From a bacterium A37T11 (GTDB lineage Bacteria > Bacteroidota > Bacteroidia > Sphingobacteriales > Sphingobacteriaceae): 64,000 nt of DNA. Positions 60,088 through 64,000 of this stretch are shown in pieces. Below the pieces are notes generated by a model. It ran no database searches. It was given only the letters and a program-made list of their open reading frames with translations, and was not told where the DNA came from. Where the stretch lies: assembly GCA_900109895.1 (NCBI GenBank), contig FOBR01000014.1, forward strand, positions 62,001 to 126,000. Reading direction: 5' to 3'. Each line of letters starts with the position of its first letter. Position 1 is the first letter of the stretch. The position numbers and the translations under genes were made by a program.

Positions 60088-63000
60088 CTAAAATCCAAAA
60101 TCAATACCGAAAGATACTATTCTGGACGATGGATAATTGCCATTATCTACCCCTGGCTCCAAATTCACATTAGCCCCTACCACATCCGGATCAAGGCCGC
60201 TATAACCTGTAATGGTAAACAAGTTTTGCGCGCTGACAAAAACCCGGGCATTTTTAAACCTGGCCTTATTCAGAAAGCTTTGCGGCAAATTATATCCCAA
60301 TTCCAGGTTGCGCAACCGTAAAAAGGAACCGCTTTCCAGCCAGCGATCAGAATTGCCGCGGGCGTTGGAGGTGATCCCCCGGTCAGCAGGTGACCCACCA
60401 ACGGCATAATTAACCCCCATCCGGGGATCGTCCGTATTCCGGTTATCCGGGGTCCACGGGTTGAGGTCTTTCCGGTAATTTGAATAACCATAACTATCTA
60501 TCTCCCTTAGCACATCATTGTAGAGCATCTGGCCAAAAGCACCATATAATTGAGCCGTAAGACTAAAACTTTTAAAAGATGCATTAAATTGCAAACCCGT
60601 GGTGAGTTTGGGCCAGGGCGAGCCAGCAAAAGCCCTATCCTTGTCGTTAATATCGTCATTGGTACCACCGTCTACCAAGTTCTTATACCGTATATCTCCC
60701 GGCTGTGCATAGGCGGCTTGGCTACCGCCGGCCGATACCTCCTCAGCATTCTGAAAAATACCGTCAGTAATCAGGACATAATATTCACCCACAGCCCGGC
60801 CAACCTGTGTACGAGTATTACCAGAAGTAATGTATGACCGTGGGAGCCCGGTATCAGTGTCTATTCCCAGATTACCTAGTTTAAGCACCTTGTTTCTGAT
60901 AACACTGACATTACCCGATATATCCCATTTAAAATTGCCATTAGCAACAGGGTGGTAAGCCAAATCAAGTTCAATACCTTTGTTCTCAATAGATCCAATA
61001 TTTACCAGCGGATCTCCCTGTAAATTTCCGAGATACCCTGGTAAAGGCTGGCCCACCAATACGTCCTTCGATACAGATCGGAATACATCAAACGCCAATG
61101 AAAAGCGATTATTAAACAGCGAAGCATCCAATCCAAGGTTCGTCGTTGCTTTTGATTCCCACTTGAGATCTTCATAAGCCAACTTGGCTTGCGTAGCACC
61201 TGAGAAAACAACCTGCTGAGGCCCCAAAACAACTCCTGGGGCCTGATTCAAATACCCAGTAAATTGGTAAGGTGTCAAATTAGCAGCCCCCAGCACCCCA
61301 TACGATCCTCTGATCTTTAGATCAGATACCCAGTCGGCCTTGAAGAAACTCTCCCGGCTCAGCCTCCAGGCCAAGGCGGCTGAAGGAAAATTTCCTACCC
61401 GGTGATCCGGCGAAAAACGGGAATCCTTATCTGACCGGAACGTCAGGGTAGCCAAATATTTATCATCATACGCATAATTAATACGCCCTAGATAAGAATC
61501 GATCAAGTATTTATCAATACGGCCAGCAGACGTCATATCGCCTGTCGCTGAATTGATGGTTTCATAATATTCACCACCAAAATTTGCTAAATTATTCCTG
61601 CTTGCATAATTATTATCCGTCCGTGTAGTCTGCTGGGTATAACCAACCACACCATTTAAACGGTGTTTTCCAAATGTATAATCGTAGTTGAGCGTATGCT
61701 CAAACAAATAACTCAAAAATTGAGAACGATCTTCATTAAGCTGGCTAACATCCGGAGACTGGTTCTGGTACCATGATCCATCCCTCCGGATCGTTTTAAC
61801 CTTATCAAAACTATTTTCCAGGCCGGCATTCAGACGGTAATTGAGGCCATTGAATATTTTAAAATCCAAGTAGGCATTACCAAGCAACTTCACATAATTC
61901 CCATGGACGGAAGTAATGTTGGCCAGAGCAACCTGATTTCTGGAAAAGGTATTAACAGTGCCGTTTGAACCGTATCCCCACCCCCCCGGATTATCAGTGG
62001 TGACCAAGGCGTCACTCCTAACAGGGATGATTGGCAGACTGGTCCACATATCATACCAGGGATTCCCTGCGAAATTACCACCTTGCATCGGATTATCCTT
62101 TGAAGAGCTGCTTACCGCAAAATTTTCCCCCACCTTCAGTCTGCCCTTAGTAGCTTCTGTATTGACGCGAAAAGACATGCGGTCAAAATCACGTGCAATC
62201 AACGTTCCTTTGTCTTTGAAATATCCACCAGACAGTAAATAATTTGAGTTTTCTCCGCCGCCAGAGATCGAAGCGTTGTAATCCTGGACAATGCCTGTGC
62301 GCAACAACTCATCGGACCAGTCCGTATTTAGGCCACCATCATAGGCAGCTACTGCTGGTTGAGCAACAAACCCTCCTGCCGCATAAGCAGCCTTATTCAT
62401 GGCCACATAAGCGGGCGCATCCATCATATGATAACTTCCCGGAATGGTGGATAAGCTATATCTGGATGAAACAGCAATGGCAGCGACGCCGCCTTTTCCC
62501 TTTTTTGTCGTTATTATTACGACCCCGTTGGCAGCCCTTGATCCATAAATAGCAGCAGCAGAAGCATCTTTCAACACCTGAATGCTGGCCACATCACTAG
62601 GATTGACCGTTGTATTGGCATCGGCCAGCATACCGTCAATCACGTAAAGCGGATTTGCATTACCCGAAAACGTACTCAGCCCCCGAATATTTACAACGGC
62701 TTCCTGACCCGGAGCACCTCCATTGCGCACGGAAATGCCAGGTGACATTCCCTGCAAAGCCTCGGGCATCGAGCGGGCCACGATCTTTTGGGTATTTCCG
62801 GTATTAATTACGCCAGTAGCACCCGTTAAATCTCTTTTCTTAACTGATTGATAGCCGATGACTACCACCTCATTCAATTCATTTTGTTCATCCTCTAAGG
62901 TCACATCAATCTTGGTTTGACCATTTACCGGCACGGTCTTACTGGCTAGGCCTACTAGTGAGAACACTAATGTATCCGTTGCATCTACCCGCAAGCGGTA

Positions 63001-63222
63001 TAATCCGTTGGCATCTGTACTACTCCCTCCGGTATGCCCCTTTACTAGCACACTAACCCCCGGTAGGAGGTTACCTTTTGAATCAGTCACCTTTCCAGTA
63101 ACCTGCAGTTGAACACCTGCGTGCAGATTGCCATCCCCCGGACCAGCCATGAGTATCCTGCTGCTGATCAACAGCAAAAATATGCAGGTTATTCCAATCG
63201 TAATTTGAAATATTTTCATCAT
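60088..63222 (-). CDS. SusC/RagA-type TonB-linked outer-membrane transporter (PUL)
   Basis: 1044 aa. Signal peptide (about 1-27), carboxypeptidase-like domain (about 40-112), plug with NEVVVIGYQSVKKRDLTGA and the SusC block AAAIYGSRAANGVVIITTKKG near 225-245, and a large barrel ending RIVSFGIDFGF. It imports oligosaccharides bound by the SusD protein encoded next. It lies 23 bp after the GH-A enzyme gene, so GH-A, SusC, SusD and GH43 appear to form one transcript read right to left. Confidence 0.95.
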   Translation of the reverse strand: MMKIFQITIGITCIFLLLISSRILMAGPGDGNLHAGVQLQVTGKVTDSKGNLLPGVSVLVKGHTGGSSTDANGLYRLRVDATDTLVFSLVGLASKTVPVNGQTKIDVTLEDEQNELNEVVVIGYQSVKKRDLTGATGVINTGNTQKIVARSMPEALQGMSPGISVRNGGAPGQEAVVNIRGLSTFSGNANPLYVIDGMLADANTTVNPSDVASIQVLKDASAAAIYGSRAANGVVIITTKKGKGGVAAIAVSSRYSLSTIPGSYHMMDAPAYVAMNKAAYAAGGFVAQPAVAAYDGGLNTDWSDELLRTGIVQDYNASISGGGENSNYLLSGGYFKDKGTLIARDFDRMSFRVNTEATKGRLKVGENFAVSSSSKDNPMQGGNFAGNPWYDMWTSLPIIPVRSDALVTTDNPGGWGYGSNGTVNTFSRNQVALANITSVHGNYVKLLGNAYLDFKIFNGLNYRLNAGLENSFDKVKTIRRDGSWYQNQSPDVSQLNEDRSQFLSYLFEHTLNYDYTFGKHRLNGVVGYTQQTTRTDNNYASRNNLANFGGEYYETINSATGDMTSAGRIDKYLIDSYLGRINYAYDDKYLATLTFRSDKDSRFSPDHRVGNFPSAALAWRLSRESFFKADWVSDLKIRGSYGVLGAANLTPYQFTGYLNQAPGVVLGPQQVVFSGATQAKLAYEDLKWESKATTNLGLDASLFNNRFSLAFDVFRSVSKDVLVGQPLPGYLGNLQGDPLVNIGSIENKGIELDLAYHPVANGNFKWDISGNVSVIRNKVLKLGNLGIDTDTGLPRSYITSGNTRTQVGRAVGEYYVLITDGIFQNAEEVSAGGSQAAYAQPGDIRYKNLVDGGTNDDINDKDRAFAGSPWPKLTTGLQFNASFKSFSLTAQLYGAFGQMLYNDVLREIDSYGYSNYRKDLNPWTPDNRNTDDPRMGVNYAVGGSPADRGITSNARGNSDRWLESGSFLRLRNLELGYNLPQSFLNKARFKNARVFVSAQNLFTITGYSGLDPDVVGANVNLEPGVDNGNYPSSRIVSFGIDFGF

Positions 63223-63245
63223 TAATTTGATTAAGTACTACGCTT

Positions 63246-64000
63246 TCATTCAATGGATTGATTGTTGGTCATTTTCCGGATGAAATCAACCTCCTGCTGC
63301 CTATAGGGCGTACCGTCTCCCCTAAAAATATCATGAAACCATACCGGAGGTTCAGCTTCATAGGTCTTTGACCAACTGTCCCAGGGATAAATCGTTTGGC
63401 TTTTTCCACTTACAAAACCCCAATTGACCATGCCAACGTGATATTTTTTAGCAATGGGGAGAAAAGTTTCAAATGTGCTACCCTGGGGCCGTGCCATATA
63501 TTCGGTACACAACAATGGCTTATTATAACGCTGCAATTGCCGGATGCGTTTTTCAAAATCAGCAGGCTTGTCATAATTATGGAAGCTGATGATATCCGAC
63601 TCGCTAAGCTGTAATTTTTCTATGGGCTTAAGCGTGGAATCAGAGGACCAGTCTCCGGCCCAGATTCCAGAGGTGAGCGGCTGCGAGGGATTTACTTCAC
63701 GCGCCCATGCAAATGTCTTTTTTAGAAGGGGCAGTACATAGTCAACCTTGTTGGGAAGCTCCTGCTTTCCATAGGAAGACCCATTTGTATTGTCCGGTTC
63801 GTTCCACACATCCCAGCCCAGGATTCGGTCATCAGTAGCGAAATGACCAACCACGCCTTTCACATAATGCTCCAACCTGCTATATTGTGAACTATCTTTT
63901 AAGGCAACAATCCCTGGACTTTGTACCCAGCCAGAATTGTGGACATGAGGTTTAGGAGCCCGCTGTTTTCCGGCTTTTGGGAATGGGTCCCAGCAGGAAT
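63246..64000 (-). CDS. Clan GH-A glycoside hydrolase (cellulase/xylanase-like), partial
   Basis: The frame stays open to the window edge, so the N-terminus is missing; the visible 250 residues are the C-terminal part. At the edge it reads SCWDPFPKAGKQRAPKPHVH, in frame with the rest. Clan GH-A catalytic residues are present: acid/base Glu in GWDVWNEPDN and nucleophile Glu in LLCTEYMARP, with WGFVSGKSQTIYPWDSW near the end. This resembles the Bacteroidota exo- or endo-acting GH5/xylanase-like enzymes found in PULs. It is the first gene seen of the PUL transcript and probably acts outside the cytoplasm. Confidence 0.85.
   Translation of the reverse strand, partial: SCWDPFPKAGKQRAPKPHVHNSGWVQSPGIVALKDSSQYSRLEHYVKGVVGHFATDDRILGWDVWNEPDNTNGSSYGKQELPNKVDYVLPLLKKTFAWAREVNPSQPLTSGIWAGDWSSDSTLKPIEKLQLSESDIISFHNYDKPADFEKRIRQLQRYNKPLLCTEYMARPQGSTFETFLPIAKKYHVGMVNWGFVSGKSQTIYPWDSWSKTYEAEPPVWFHDIFRGDGTPYRQQEVDFIRKMTNNQSIE

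Noticed and set aside
1-64000. CRISPR arrays, insertion sequences, prophage or integrative-element genes
   Set aside because: I found no regularly spaced direct repeats, transposase or integrase ORFs, or att-like repeats at the single tRNA gene.

Overview
The window reads as a chromosomal segment of a Bacteroidota bacterium, most likely family Sphingobacteriaceae (Olivibacter, Pedobacter or Sphingobacterium type). The evidence is three SusC/SusD pairs, TonB receptors with a carboxypeptidase-like N-terminal domain, lipoboxes ending in SC or AC, weak Shine-Dalgarno sites, and promoters that fit the Bacteroidota -7 element TAnnTTTG. There is one tRNA gene (Glu, TTC). I see no rRNA, CRISPR array, insertion sequence or phage gene.

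Layout. 1-0.6 kb: two small paralogous lipoproteins. 0.7-8.9 kb: an HD-phosphohydrolase/two-component operon, then on the minus strand a TonB receptor, a TauE/SafE anion exporter, a serine O-acetyltransferase and a methionine-type aminotransferase. The regulator operon and the TonB receptor share a promoter motif. 9-15.9 kb: TonB receptor, gamma-glutamyltransferase and TlpA-like thioredoxin on the plus strand, then bioB. 16-16.6 kb: two tandem RNA hairpins and a stand-alone GreA C-terminal domain. 16.5-22.6 kb (minus): SusC, SusD and an exported HisC-like aminotransferase. 22.7 kb: a DinB-like protein. 23.4-38.2 kb (plus): SusC, SusD, four tandem DoxX-type membrane proteins with an extra C-terminal domain, a DUF1684 protein, an MFS carrier, a thiol dioxygenase and a four-domain rhodanese. 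38.3-43.3 kb: YfcH-like epimerase, YeiH-type sulfate exporter, FAD oxidoreductase and formylglycine-generating enzyme. 43.3-48.3 kb: conserved hypothetical, S41 protease, der, tRNA-Glu, GH99-like protein. 48.5-53.9 kb: a MarR-controlled EmrAB/TolC-type efflux operon with an SDR. 54-57.4 kb: housekeeping and repair genes. 57.4-64 kb (minus): a polysaccharide utilisation locus (GH-A enzyme, SusC, SusD, GH43) that runs off the right edge.

The most interesting observation is that both non-PUL SusC operons (16.5-22.6 and 23.4-38.2 kb) are preceded by very short ORFs that end in a run of cysteine codons directly before the stop (R-M-C-C-stop and R-I-C-C-C-stop). The second operon carries a thiol dioxygenase with the residue pattern of 3-mercaptopropionate dioxygenases, a rhodanese and DoxX-type proteins, and a sulfate-exporter homologue lies just downstream. 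I propose a cysteine-sensed system for outer-membrane uptake and periplasmic/cytoplasmic oxidation of an organosulfur compound. The substrate and the regulatory mechanism are inference. Much of the left 43 kb is sulfur-linked (SAT, sulfite exporter, methionine aminotransferase, GGT, BioB, FGE), which supports the reading without proving it.
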